A program made the position numbers and the translations under genes. This document shows positions 10,110 through 20,568 of a stretch of DNA of 31,339 nt, piece after piece (the first letter of the stretch is position 1; each line of letters starts with the position of its first letter). The stretch covers positions 1 to 31,339 of the forward strand of contig CAXKVV010000725.1 of assembly GCA_964058805.1 (NCBI GenBank), written 5' to 3'. Under the pieces are notes generated by a model. The model was not told the origin of the DNA, ran no database searches, and was given only the letters and a program-made list of their open reading frames with translations. This stretch comes from Schoenoplectus triqueter. Its lineage: Eukaryota > Streptophyta > Magnoliopsida > Poales > Cyperaceae.

Positions 10110-10640
10110 CTGCCTAACCCCGGAACAAATCCATTAGTCCCACAATGGAATGCTGGGCATGAAGTGAAGAGTATAAATACCCCACTATCCTCTATCTACT
10201 CAGCATGAGTGACAACCGAGAGGATCGAGGGAGAGAAGAGATCTCTCGGGTGTCACCATGTGATTATATCTTTTCTGACAAGTGGGACCCACATGGCAGT
10301 CCCTTATGAGCAGCTCCAATGACATGGACCTAGCCTATTTTGCTAAGAAAACTAATCAACCCGGAACAGAGGTTAAGCATTAATCCCACAATGAAATAGC
10401 AGGGTGAAAGACGAGGATATAAATACCCCCACCACCTCCTACTCATTCGAGGTGGCTGACCCTCGGGAGATTTCAGAGAGAGAAAATCTCCTGATGGGTC
10501 AGCCATTTGATTATATTTTCTCTGACAAGTGGGACCCACCTGGCAGTCCCTTGTAGATGAACCTAACAACATAGCCTATCTGATGAGTCACTCATGTGAC
10601 CATTTTTCACTGACAGGTGGACCCCACACCTCAGTGACCT
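10110..10640 (+). repeat. Two tandem TATA-plus-hairpin units, with a third partial unit
   Basis: Two diverged copies spaced 240-248 bp share CCCGGAACA, TATAAATACCCC (about 10172 and 10420), an inverted repeat, then TTTTCTGACAAGTGGGACC and TGGCAGTCCCTT. In unit 1 the stem is GTGACA-a-CCGAGAG with CTCTCGG-g-TGTCAC (10209-10222 with 10243-10256). In unit 2 it is GGCTGACCC and GGAGATTT with AAATCTCC and GGGTCAGCC (10454-10473 with 10484-10504). A degenerate third unit follows (10572-10640) with ATGAG/CTCAT. These look like duplicated LTR promoter/R segments of an unidentified element. Confidence 0.6.
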
Positions 10641-10803
10641 ATTATAGGAGTCAGGGTTAAATCCTAAAGATCTGCCCTTGGAGCTAACCCTAGAAAGGAG
10701 CTGAAACAGTATAATCCCTATACTACATGAAATGATGTCAATGCCAAGCTAGCATTTTGATGTGACTAGTCATGAGAAATTTCAAATGTGATTTTGCTTT
10801 CAA

Positions 10804-11010
10804 GGCTGACCTGGTGCCAAAGCTGTGAGCAACCACCTAACCATGTTTTGATTTGTGTCAATTACTGATAAGTAGTCAGTTCTTTGACCAAGTCACCCTC
10901 ATGTTAAGGGATTGAAAGTCAATTTCACAAGACTGATCAGGTGCCAAAGCTGGGAGCAACCATCTGATCAAGTCTAGATCTGTATCAACTATTGACATGT
11001 AATCAACTGT
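10804..11010. repeat. Diverged tandem repeat, about 126 bp spacing
   Basis: GGTGCCAAAGCT followed by GAGCAACCA occurs at about 10812 and 10940, with similar flanks (GACTGA before, and a GTATCAA- or GTGTCAA-type sequence after). The second copy is enclosed by TGATCAG/CTGATCA (10934-10940 with 10964-10970). No coding potential is visible, and the sequence between 10640 and 11440 is otherwise featureless. Confidence 0.55.
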
Positions 11011-11441
11011 TGATCAGATCAAGCCCTAATGAATATCAATATAAGTCTAATTGGTATTTAGTTAGGGTGGTTTCTGCAAGAGAGAGATAATTGGCAGAGA
11101 CATTGAGCTACAAATGAAATCAGGGATTAATTCAGAAGAAAGAATAGGGTTCATTTGATAAAAGAATTTTTAATTCAGAGAAGGAGGGGGTAAAAATAGA
11201 ATTAAAAATTACAGGGATGATCATCATGATTTTAGGGATTTTTGGTGAAATTTTCATGATTTTTGGACAATTGGAGCTATTAAAATAAATTCAGGGAAGA
11301 TAAAAGCAGAATAAATGGATTAATCAAAGGCTGAGATTTGATCAGAGCAACTCTGGGTACAAATTGGAGATAATAACAGCTCTGGGTACAAACTGGGTGC
11401 AAGAAACACAGAAGGAATAAAATAAACGAAGAGAGAGGGTG

Positions 11442-11666
11442 TGCCACGTGGCAGCCTCTCATTGGGCCATGTCAGCAAGTGGGCCCCACCCTGGTATGAG
11501 TCACTGACAGGTGGGCCCCACTTTAGTGCCACGTGGCAGACAGCCAGTGGGCCACCTCACCACCCTAGTGCCACATGGCATTACACCACAGGGCCACTTC
11601 ACCCAACCCCATGCCACATGGCACAGCCAGAGGAGGCCATCTCACCCAGCCCTGTGCCACATGGCA
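11442..11666. repeat. Array of five TGCCACRTGGCA palindromes, 42-43 bp minisatellite
   Basis: TGCCACGTGGCA lies at 11442-11453 and 11527-11538. TGCCACATGGCA lies at 11569-11580, 11612-11623 and 11655-11666. The last four are spaced 42, 43 and 43 bp, with a related GGCCAC(C/T)TCA segment between. TGCCACGTGGCA is a perfect 12 bp palindrome with a G-box core (CACGTG); the other form has CACATG. The spacing from first to second (85 bp) equals two periods, so one central site may have been lost. Regulatory function is inferred only. Confidence 0.75.
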
Positions 11667-12600
11667 CCATACCATAAAGGCCACCTCAGCATCAGTTAGT
11701 GAATAATCAGAGATAAAAGGAAGGTGATTAAACTAATGAGTCAATCATAACATGCCATATCATATCAATTAACCCTAATCATGCATTAATCAATCATTAA
11801 TCCATTACTATGAGCCTAGACTCAGTAATCCTACAGACGGGGCCCATTGTCAGATCTATGAACCTATGGTGCATAAGCAAACTACAAACCAGTTCTATGT
11901 GGAAACATCTGCGGAGATTTAAATTTAAAATAAAAAGAAGTATGTACCTGGCGCACTCTGCACCTTCTTTCTTCTTTGCCTCGGCTCACGTACACCAGGC
12001 GCAGGCGTTGAAGGGCCCGCTCTCTCCTTCCTCTCTCTCCTTCTCTTCTTCTTCTTCCTCTCGACAGCCGAAACCATGGAAGGCGCCATCAATGGAGATT
12101 GAACAAAGGGCTGAGTTTCAAGTCGATCACTCCTGGCCTTAGCTACATTACACAAAGGAGAACATGTGTATTGTATTAGATTTTAAAATAATGCAACACA
12201 GAGAGAGATAGGACAGAAACAATTACCTCGAATTAAAATCTTGAACTTATCAATTGAAGATCAAAACTTGCAATTGATGGCTGGGAGAGCTTCTAGGACC
12301 TCAGGCGATGGTGTTAGAATGATAATTGGGAAGAATTGAATGCTGGATGTAGGAGTTGCACCAATTCACAACTCGGCCTAGAAGTGAGTTGATCAAACAC
12401 TGTGATGGAGCTTGCAAATCGACTAGATGAGAGCACAAGGAGTTGCCTGACACTGAATTGATGATGGTGAAGCCTTGAGACAGAAGAAACAAGCAAGGAA
12501 CTGGGATGAAAGCTTGAGACTTGATTATGGCTTGTAATGGAAGAGAAGATGTGAATTGAGATCAATTCTGTAAAATGGAGCTGAGGGAGCATTCTGGCAG
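11667..12600. other. Non-coding repeat-like stretch
   Basis: A CT-rich patch (about 12025-12062) includes a CTT microsatellite. Short ORFs here have no recognisable domain and biased low-complexity composition, so I do not call genes. On the minus strand the sequence downstream of the TATA box at 12601-12608 reads like an untranslated leader ending in a donor-like CGAG/GTAATT near 12228. Confidence 0.5.
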
Positions 12601-12608
12601 CTTATATA
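12601..12608 (-). promoter_or_regulatory. TATA box, minus direction
   Basis: The minus strand reads TATATAAG in the context CCTATATAAGCTGCC. It faces away from a second TATA box at 12859-12867. No coding region follows, so it may belong to a retroelement LTR or a non-coding transcript. Confidence 0.45.
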
Positions 12609-12858
12609 GGCATAGTATAAGGCCTGGAAAGTTCTAGAAAGGGCTAGAGAGGCTGGCAAGAGTGTGAAGGCCGAATAGTGGCAAATCAGTAAATAAATGG
12701 AAAGCTTAACAACCTCTAGGCAGTTGCACATGAGCTAGGCAATGGAGACTCGGTTCAGTGGACCATAGGGTATACAAAGAAGCAGTTAGAGTGAAGAGTA
12801 TAATGCACCATGTGCAATTGGATTGAGATGGTCAAAATCGGTCAAACCAATGGATTTC

Positions 12859-12867
12859 TATATAAAC
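12859..12867 (+). promoter_or_regulatory. TATA box, plus direction
   Basis: TATATAAAC lies in the context TTTCTATATAAACCCTTAG. About 200 bp downstream a strong donor-like GGGAAG/GTGAGT occurs at 13067-13073, then T-rich intron-like sequence. No open frame follows. Confidence 0.45.
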
Positions 12868-13079
12868 CCTTAGCCAGTGGATAGAAACAAGAACCAGAGG
12901 CATACACACGACCCTTAGAGCATTTGTAAGATCCCTGAGAAGCTTAGAGAGCAAGTGAGAAGCTAGAAAGCCAATTGATCTCAACAAGTGTTGAGAACTT
13001 GGCAAACAGTCACCCTTTTCCACTATTAACAATCAATCTAAGAGCTCAGAGCTACAGAGAAGAAGGGAAGGTGAGTGTA

Positions 13080-14230
13080 TTCATTGTACATAGGGAGTTT
13101 GAGTTGTAATTGTGCTCGATTTTGAGTAATTTCAGAGCTTTAGTACTGTTACTTGCATTTTTCACAAATTTCCTTTTCAATTCGATTGAATTTCTTAACT
13201 TTCTTGATTGAATTCTTTTCTTTGAACTGTCGCCTCATTATATAGATCATCCTTATTTTGTTTTCTTGCCTTTATCTTGATTAATCAAGTAATCAAGAGT
13301 TTGAATTGATTTGCCAGAAAAGCTAGTCGAAGATTATACAATCTCCTAGCACTAATCATGGAAGATAGACTAATCGAAGGTCACTGACCTCTTAGTCACT
13401 GTATTTCCAAGCAATTGTTCCAAGAATTCAACTTTTCAATCGAGTAATTGATGGAAATTTTGGAACTAATCGCTGGAACTCAAAACCAGTAATGCAAAAC
13501 ACTCGAAAACGCCCCAATTAATCAAGCTACATGCTTCAATTGAAATGCATTACATAGGCGATGAGTTTCATGATAACAAGATCAAGTAATTCTTGACAAT
13601 TGATTGGAAATATAGAATATAGCATTGGATTTTCGTTCGGTATCAACCACGAGTCAGTACCTACGACGAATCAAGAAGGAATAGAGGTAATTATAGTGTG
13701 TAAACCATCAATGATGTTAATTGAGGTTTGGAATTGCATAGACAAATCAAGAAACGCTAGAAAATTGATCGGGAATTGACTTAATTCGATTGGAAACGGA
13801 TTCGGTACCAAAACGGTACGAGTCAGTCTGTTGATCATGGTGACGCCGATGATCTACCGCACCGATGTATGATCTGAAGATATAGACTGGCTCCTCATAC
13901 CAAGGCGACGCCGTAAGCAATAGCCGATCTCCGATCATGTCGTCGGAGTACCAAAAATCGCCTACCCAGCACGTATCTCAAAGCACGGGAGAGAGAGATG
14001 GAAGGGGACACTCTCCACACTAATCTCAAAGAGGCGCACGAACATTGATACAGATCCAAGGGAGTTAGGCCGTCGGGTATTTAGAAAATTAAAGCGTAAA
14101 TCAATCTGGGCCTTCGATCCATGCAGTGCAAATCTTAATCTAATCTGGCGGCCCAAATAAGAGTTAAAGTTAAATAGAGATATACACTAATCTTGGTGCA
14201 GATCCAAAGGCCCAGATTAAGCCCATTAGT
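13080..14230. other. Non-coding, retroelement-like spacer
   Basis: Intermediate base composition. It contains short direct repeats of GATTGAATT- and AATCAAG-type sequence. From 13800 to 14050 it is rich in CG dinucleotides (for example GGCGACGCCG). No domain or convincing ORF is seen. It may be a decayed LTR or leader of a Ty3/gypsy element, but no PBS or coding region supports this. Confidence 0.4.
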
Positions 14231-15500
14231 CAATTAATAACAGAACATTAATTATATATAGTAAATAAATGATTTGAAAATGCTCCTGAACTCCAAATTA
14301 ACTCAAATTTGTTTCTAAAATTTCCTTATTCTTCATACTATTTTTCTATATGATAATATTCCAGTTTTGAAAATATAATCATGTTGAAACAATTTAAAAG
14401 CAAAAGACATTACATATATTGATATGTTTGACCTAGCTTTGACTTGTCATTTTAAATACTATAAAAATTCCAAAAATCCAAATAAAAATCATAAATAATA
14501 ACTAGATATATTTTACTGATTTTTTTAAGTGATTTCTTATGAAATAATAATGACAATAGTAATATGCCATAATAAATAATGAGATTAGCTATATTCTTTG
14601 GTAAATAAAAATAAATAAATAATAATAGATATTATGTTGATATTTTCTATAAAAAGAATAATAAAAATAAATAGTACAAAAAATACAAAAATATATACTA
14701 CCATGATAATAGACAGTAAATACATTTTCTTTTATAATAAAGAATGATAATATAGTTTTATAATAAAATGAATTGCATTTCTTTTGTTATTTCTATACAA
14801 ATATACAATAAAAATATTTTTGATAAATAAAATGCAACAAAATAATAGTTGTAATAAAAATATAATGAATTTCATCTCTCATGGCTATTTTCAAGTAATA
14901 ATAATAATAAAAAAATCTTATACTTTTCTATAGATAATAAATAGAAAAAAAAAAAAAAAAAATAATAATGAATAGTATAATAAATAGGATAGAATATTGA
15001 TAATGATTTCTTTTTAGCTGTTATAGATCTTAAAAATAAAAAAATAATAATAATAAAAATAATATAGCTAGCTATCTTTTGATTTGTAAATAATTCCTAC
15101 ATAATGAATAGTGTTTCAACATAATAGAGTATAATAATAAAATTCTATTACTTTGGCTATTTTAAAAATATAAATAAAAATCATAGCCATTTTATTTTCT
15201 ATTATTTTTGTAAGTGATTTTCTACAAAATAAATAGAGTTTAGAAATAATAAAAATAAAATTCTACTATTTTTGCTATTGTAAAAATCCCAAAAATATAA
15301 AAAAATTCTAGTTAATAGCTAACCCCTTTTTTTCTTATTATTTTTGTAAATAATTTTTCTACATAGATAAATAGAGTTTAAAAATAAAAAAAAATATATA
15401 ATAAAAATAATAATAATAATAATAAAAAAATATAATAATAATAATAATAATAATGAATAAATTCATTTTTACAATAGATATGATAATGGAAGACATTATA
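14231..15500. repeat. A+T-rich degenerate tandem and simple-repeat tract
   Basis: Very A+T-rich. It includes an A-run at 14945-14962 and TAA/ATAATA microsatellites (for example 15405-15453). A diverged unit containing TTATTTTTGTAA, TTTTCTACA and AATAGAGTTT recurs at about 15200 and 15345 and more weakly upstream. No gene is present. Confidence 0.75.
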
Positions 15501-15536
15501 TAATAGGTTTTGTGCATTTTAGAAATGAACAAATAA

Positions 15537-16260
15537 GCTCACATAAGGAGTGTAGAGCCACATGAGAATGTTTGCACACATGATATAACCTTTAGAACGA
15601 TTAGTCAGGATAAGAATATCTTGACGAAAGATAAATAAAGTTGCAATGGCAACATGAGAAGATACGTCAAGACAGGAACATTTTGACGTAGGATGATTAA
15701 GGCTTTGATAGCAACATGAGAAGAAATGTCAAGACAAGAACATCTTGACACCTGATGAAGAATAATAAGATACGTCGAGACAGGAACATCTTGACGTAGG
15801 ATGATTAAGGCTTCGATAGCAACATGAGGAGATATGTCGAGACAGGAACATCTTGATGTTTGATGAAGAATAACCAGAGCTGCGATATTAACATGGAGAT
15901 ACATGTCGACTCTGAGGAAGAAGAACATTACGATGTCCTAGAGAGGTGACATCTTAATGACTCACTGCCATGAGCAAGTAACTCATGATTGAATACGCTC
16001 ACACAAGGGGTGTAGGGCAACATAGTAATTTTGCACAAGTAATGCAACACGTAGAATGATTAGTCGAGACAAGAACATCTTGACGCTCGCTGAAGAATGA
16101 CCAAAGCTACGACATCAGCATGGAGAGATATGTCGACTTTGAAGAAGAAGAACATTACGATGTCCGAGCGAAGCGACATCTTAATGACTCGGTGTCATGA
16201 ACAAGTAATTCATGACCATTTGAGCTAGCAAGACTGAACTTATCCGTCGATAAGTTTGTC
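15537..16260 (+). repeat. Hairpin array, part 1: tandem duplication with GACAGGAACA-loop hairpins
   Basis: Two related units start at 15537 and 15998. They share GCTCACA..AAGG.GTGTAG, TTAGTC.GA, CATTACGATGTC and CAAGTAA blocks. Hairpins with CARGAACA loops lie at 15663-15690, 15727-15750, 15771-15798, 15834-15859 and 16063-16084. A related one with an AGAA loop is at 15604-15625. GATGTC/GACATC stems extended by CATTA/TAATG lie at 15926-15959 and 16153-16186. CAAGTAA loops are closed by CATGAG/CTCATG (15969-15987) or GTCATGAA/TTCATGAC (16194-16216). AACTTATC/GATAAGTT closes CGTC at 16237-16256. No coding potential is visible. Confidence 0.8.
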
Positions 16261-17022
16261 TCCTGGCTCATTTCCCGAGACTGTGAGATTGAATCGTTCT
16301 GTAGTAGATTCATCCACAAAACAGTGAATGTAAACCGTTCTGTAGGTAGGTTCCTTCACTAACACATGCCTCAATGTTGAACTGGCCCAGCGCTTCAGGT
16401 TTGACATTGTGTGTAACTGTGTTTCCTAGGTTTATGAATCGGCTTAGTGCTTCAAATTCATGATCTAGAAGATCGGTGAGAAGAAACACGTGGGCCATAT
16501 CCACCCTTCTCCTGATTCACCAACCTCAAGATCAACCGGCTCAGCGCTTCGAGTTGTATTTTGTGTGATTGGTTGTTGACTAGTTAAGATTGAACCGTTC
16601 TGTAGTAGGTTTATCTTCTAGATCAACGGAGGTCGAGTCGTTCTGTATGTAGACTCACCTCAAGCCCCTCTGAAGAGACTAACCTGGTCTGTAGTAAGGT
16701 TACATCTCGAGGTGGCATAGACTGAACCGATCTGTTTGTAGGTTCGTCTTCCATAGGACAAAACCGATCTGTTTGTAGGTTTGTCTTCCATAGAATTAAG
16801 TAGAGATTGAACCGATCTGTTTGTAGGTTCGTCTTCCACAGGGTTAAATAAAGACTGAACCGATCTGTTTGTAGGTTCGTCTTCCATTGACCCATTTTTA
16901 TGAACCTAGACGACCACTTGACCATCTTTTAACTATACTATTTGCTTCTCTCTTTCAAAGATCCAGAGGTGCCTCGAGGTTAGTAGCCCAGGGTAATTAA
17001 CGGTGGGGGCTTGCGCCCACCG
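16261..17022 (+). repeat. Hairpin array, part 2: GTTCTGTAG- and CAGCGCTTC-loop hairpins
   Basis: Eight stems enclose a loop related to GTTCTGTAGTA or GATCTGTTTGTA, at 16290-16312, 16333-16352, 16593-16611, 16635-16656, 16680-16702, 16724-16745, 16762-16781 and 16809-16830, with a ninth at 16857-16878. Their stems differ: TGAATC/GATTCA, AACC/GGTT, GAGTC/GACTC, TAACCT/AGGTTA, GAACC/GGTTC. Three more enclose CGGCTCAGCGCTTCGA-like loops (16372-16409, 16434-16461, 16533-16556). A GC-rich CGGTGGG/CCCACCG hairpin ends the array at 17001-17022. The minus-strand ORFs with repeated EDEPTNRSVQS are by-products of the repeats. Confidence 0.8.
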
Positions 17023-17280
17023 GAATCTACAAGAACTCACAATCACTAAAAAACCCCCTGAATGTGCATTCAAATATCTCTAAACGGCAGAATCGGCCGA
17101 CACCCAGCAGATGCACGCTCGGGAGGGATCTCCGTGTCCTTCTTCCGCGAACCCATCGCCCAGCGGCGGTGCGGCGGCGCGCGAAAAAGGGTCGCACAAA
17201 CCCGTAATCGTCCAACCCGTTGGACCATCTGAGTTTGAACCAATCCGATCCTCTCCGCCCCACCCCTTATGAATACACTA
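17023..17280. other. G+C-rich patch
   Basis: This is a CpG-containing island within A+T-rich DNA, with GCGGCGGTGCGGCGGCGCGC near 17161-17181. A 78-codon minus-strand ORF covers it but shows only Arg-rich low-complexity sequence. It may be the remnant of an LTR or promoter. No gene is called. Confidence 0.5.
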
Positions 17281-17292
17281 ATGTAGACATAG

Positions 17293-17530
17293 TCTATCCC
17301 CCCACATCATACTTCTTTTTTTTTCAAGCTCTAACTTAAATTTCATCAAAAAAATAAGTTTTAACTTAAACATTGGTAGGTAACAAGGTATGCAATAGGT
17401 TAGGTACTATGATGTGACGCCAACTAACTGCTGAATAATATAGAGTTGTCAAAACATGAAAGAGCAAAAAAAGTCTCTGATTATTGCCTTTGAGATTTTT
17501 AGCAACACAATGTGTAACGCATCGTGCAAA
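17293..17530 (+). repeat. Dispersed repeat, copy 1
   Basis: Similar in the same orientation to 20569-20835. Shared blocks include CTTAAATTTCATCAAAA, ATAGRTTAGGTAC, TGATGTGA or TGGTGTGA, and TAGAGTTGTCAAAA, in the same order. The nature of the repeat is unknown. Confidence 0.65.
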
Positions 17531-18802
17531 AAGTTTAACTTGAAGAAAATGGGTCGAATAGTTCACAGTGGCTCTGCAGAATTTACTCGTCGTATTATAG
17601 TCTACTTGAACTATCACACATTGTCATTTTTCATAAAGTTGGATACTTGACAACCATCGTTTGAAACTAATGAAGGAAGTTAAGAACAAATATAAATCCG
17701 CTGCAAGACCATGTTATCATCAAAGACTCTCCATGGTGGTATGGCATTAATTTAAAGATATTTATTCTTGATGAGTGATATTAGTTGTTTTAATTTGTAT
17801 CGTCCTTGCTTGTCTTCTACTTACGATGTTCAATTTCATATAAACAATAGTACATTTTTAATCATTCTTGATATTGATGGCAACTCGGGATAAATTTCTC
17901 TCTAGTTTTGATTTTTGTTTTTTGATTTAATATATATTTACTTAGCAATTTTTGGTTTGGTAGATCTTTCTTAAATAATCATGTATTTATTCTTTTTAAT
18001 TAGGAGTGAAAAAGGAGCAAAAGAAATCATTTTTATCAGAGGGAATAAAACATTGGCGCTAAATTGAAGAAATGTAGGCCTCATCAACTTCAACGACTTT
18101 ATCAAGCGACCTGCAAATTCTACGCCACTAGAAAACTTTAGTCCATGCTCTATGGTTTTAAATATTAAATAAATAACAAATATCAAGGCTCGTCCTTCTA
18201 GTTCCAACAGGACCGATTTGAAAAAATTCAAATAAAAAGATAAATCAACAAGCTGCTACCAGATGCAAAATTAAAGATAATGATGGCAAATTTCTTTATC
18301 ATTTTTATTGTTCTAGAATAAAATTTTTGTGTCTTACATGTATATATTTTAGTTAATTGGATGAATCATGTTTTGTTATAATTTTCTGGTTCATTGGAAC
18401 ATTTTCTCACGGACAAAATATATTGACAAAAAAAAAACATCACGTCTCCACAAATTTCTTGTTGCTGTGTGAGGTGGTAGGCCCAACTTTACAACAAGTG
18501 TATGAACAGCTGAGATATAAAGAGCAGAAATAGACAAAAAAAAGGAAGAGCTACAAATAGAAAAAGAGAAAATAAGAGCATAACAAAAACAAAAAATATT
18601 ACGAGAAAGTCGATGCCCGCACAACAAAAGAAAATTGGAAATTCAAACTTAGATGAAGAACCAACTGAATAAATGCAGACGTGTAGTGATATAGACGAAA
18701 TGCATTTTCTTACTAACACTGCTTGGAATGGACTATTTGATCTCATATAACATTTATTTCTCTTCGCAACAGAAGACATTGTGGATAGATAATTAAAATG
18801 CG
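17531..18802. other. A+T-rich intergenic stretch
   Basis: No recognisable gene. The minus-strand ORFs at 18391-18824 are Phe/Ser/Leu-rich translations of A-rich DNA without a domain, and I do not support them as genes. Confidence 0.5.
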
Positions 18803-19541
18803 TAATGTCCCAATAACCCTCCAAACTATCGACTTGTTAATTCGATCAAACACTGAACTATGCAACATTTGACAAATGTGTCACATAAACCCCAACTGTT
18901 AATTTCTTATTTAACATTTAATTATAATTTATGAACAAAACACACTTATAAACATACAGTAATATATATAAAATATTTATGTTCTACGCAGATTTAGTTT
19001 CTGAAGTTACTAGCTATTTTAAAAATAATAGAAACTTAATAAAATAATTCATAATAACTATGTTATATTTACAAGAAAGACATAGTAACATAAATAACTT
19101 AAATTGAAAATTATTGTCCATTTAAATAAAAAGTGATAAAAGTTGTGAAGTAAAAAACATTTATTAATTTAAATTTGATTGCAAAACATCATGCAGATAA
19201 AAACATAAAAAATATTGAATCAATTTTAATTATTCATGTAGCTACATACGTTCATAAAATAAAATCAAACTTTAAAATAAAATAAAAATAAAAGTAAAAT
19301 AGCAAATTTATGTTTATTGTGTTTAATTAATTAAGTTTATATTGCTTCTAAAATAATTAATAAAATTCTGCAAGTTTAAACTTCATATAACATAAATATT
19401 TTAAATATTATACTACATTTATGTAGGTGAATTTCGGACATTCGCATATTATAATTGTGTATTAAGATAACTAATCAGAAGTTGAATTAAAAAGCTCGGC
19501 GCCAATTTATCACAAATATTCAGGAGGGTATCGAGACATTA
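18803..19541. mobile_element. Possible non-autonomous TIR element, about 740 bp
   Basis: The left end TAATGTCCCAATAACCCTCC (18803-18822) is a near-inverted match of the right end, whose complement reads TAATGTCTCGATACCCTCC (19541-19523). The interior is A+T-rich and non-coding. No clear target-site duplication was found, so the family (Mutator-, hAT- or Harbinger-like) is undetermined. Confidence 0.35.
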
Positions 19542-20568
19542 TATCTAATTAAAATTCATAAAAGAACACGTGCTTTTATTGTTAAATTGTTTTCTAATGT
19601 TTTGTTATTGTTTTTATTTAATAAACAAAATTTAATCGATTTTAATATTTTTGTAGTTATATATTTCTTATAAAAGTAAGATAAAAAAACATACAAACCA
19701 AAAAAATAACAAACAATTACGAGTTATAAATAGTTGATTAAGCACATATTTTCTACATTTATTAATTTTATATAAATTAATAAAATTCATCAAAATATAA
19801 TTATTTTAAATATCATACCGTAGATACTGATAGAATTTAAGTCATTTCATATTTTGAAATTGAGTATTATATAATAAGTTAACAGTGAAAGGGGATTTGT
19901 GATGATTTGCATATATAGTTGAGACGAGTGGAATCTTTGTCGAATTTAAAAATTCAAACACTAGCTTGCCAAAATCTGAAAATTCGAGAGCCTTTAACGA
20001 AACTATCCCTTTTTTTTACTTTTAACTGCATATTTAATTTTTGTTTAGACAATAAAGAGAAAAGAGAATATATTGAAAACGCAGAGTTTGTGACTGGATA
20101 TTGATGACCTAGTAATCGGTTAACAATTATAAACAACCCTCTAACCTTTTATCTTTTCGGAGGCTCAAATCCCATTGAAGAAGAGCTCTTGTCCGTTATT
20201 ATTGTGTAAATCTGATGATATTGTTATAACTGAAGTCATAAGCATCTGAATAATTAATCCTTTGCGTGAAATTATACAATACACTACATATGGATTAATT
20301 CTATAACTTCTAAGTTAACTTGTCGGGACTTATTCAACAAGCTTACTTCACAATATATAAATTACAAATAAAGGCCACAGCAAGTTAGTAATTAAGCCTA
20401 AACATCAATCACAGCTTTTATAAAAAAAAAGCCTAAACATCAAATTCAATAATTCAGAATAATAGTTATTTTTCCTGACGAGAGCTCCTCCTAATCGGAT
20501 CACAAACAAACAGCAAAAAGGAAAAAGAAAATGCTAGATAGGCATGTAACGTTAAACTATAACCAGCT
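19542..20568. other. A+T-rich intergenic stretch
   Basis: No gene, RNA or structured repeat was recognised. The short ORFs near 19919-20136 overlap on both strands and lack any domain. Confidence 0.5.

Noticed and set aside
11441..11699. Pro/His-rich plus-strand ORFs
   Set aside because: They follow from the TGCCACRTGGCA minisatellite in two frames at once, so they are not coding.
15605..15928. 107-codon minus-strand ORF with repeated SRCSCLDIS
   Set aside because: It arises from the GACAGGAACATCTTGACG hairpin repeats and has no known domain.
16623..16925. Minus-strand ORFs with a repeated EDEPTNRSVQS peptide
   Set aside because: The peptide repeat is the translation of the GATCTGTTTGTAGGTTCG hairpin units. 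DNA pairing, not the protein, is conserved.
17027..17263. 78-codon Arg-rich ORF in the G+C-rich patch
   Set aside because: Low-complexity composition, with no domain, promoter or supporting neighbour.
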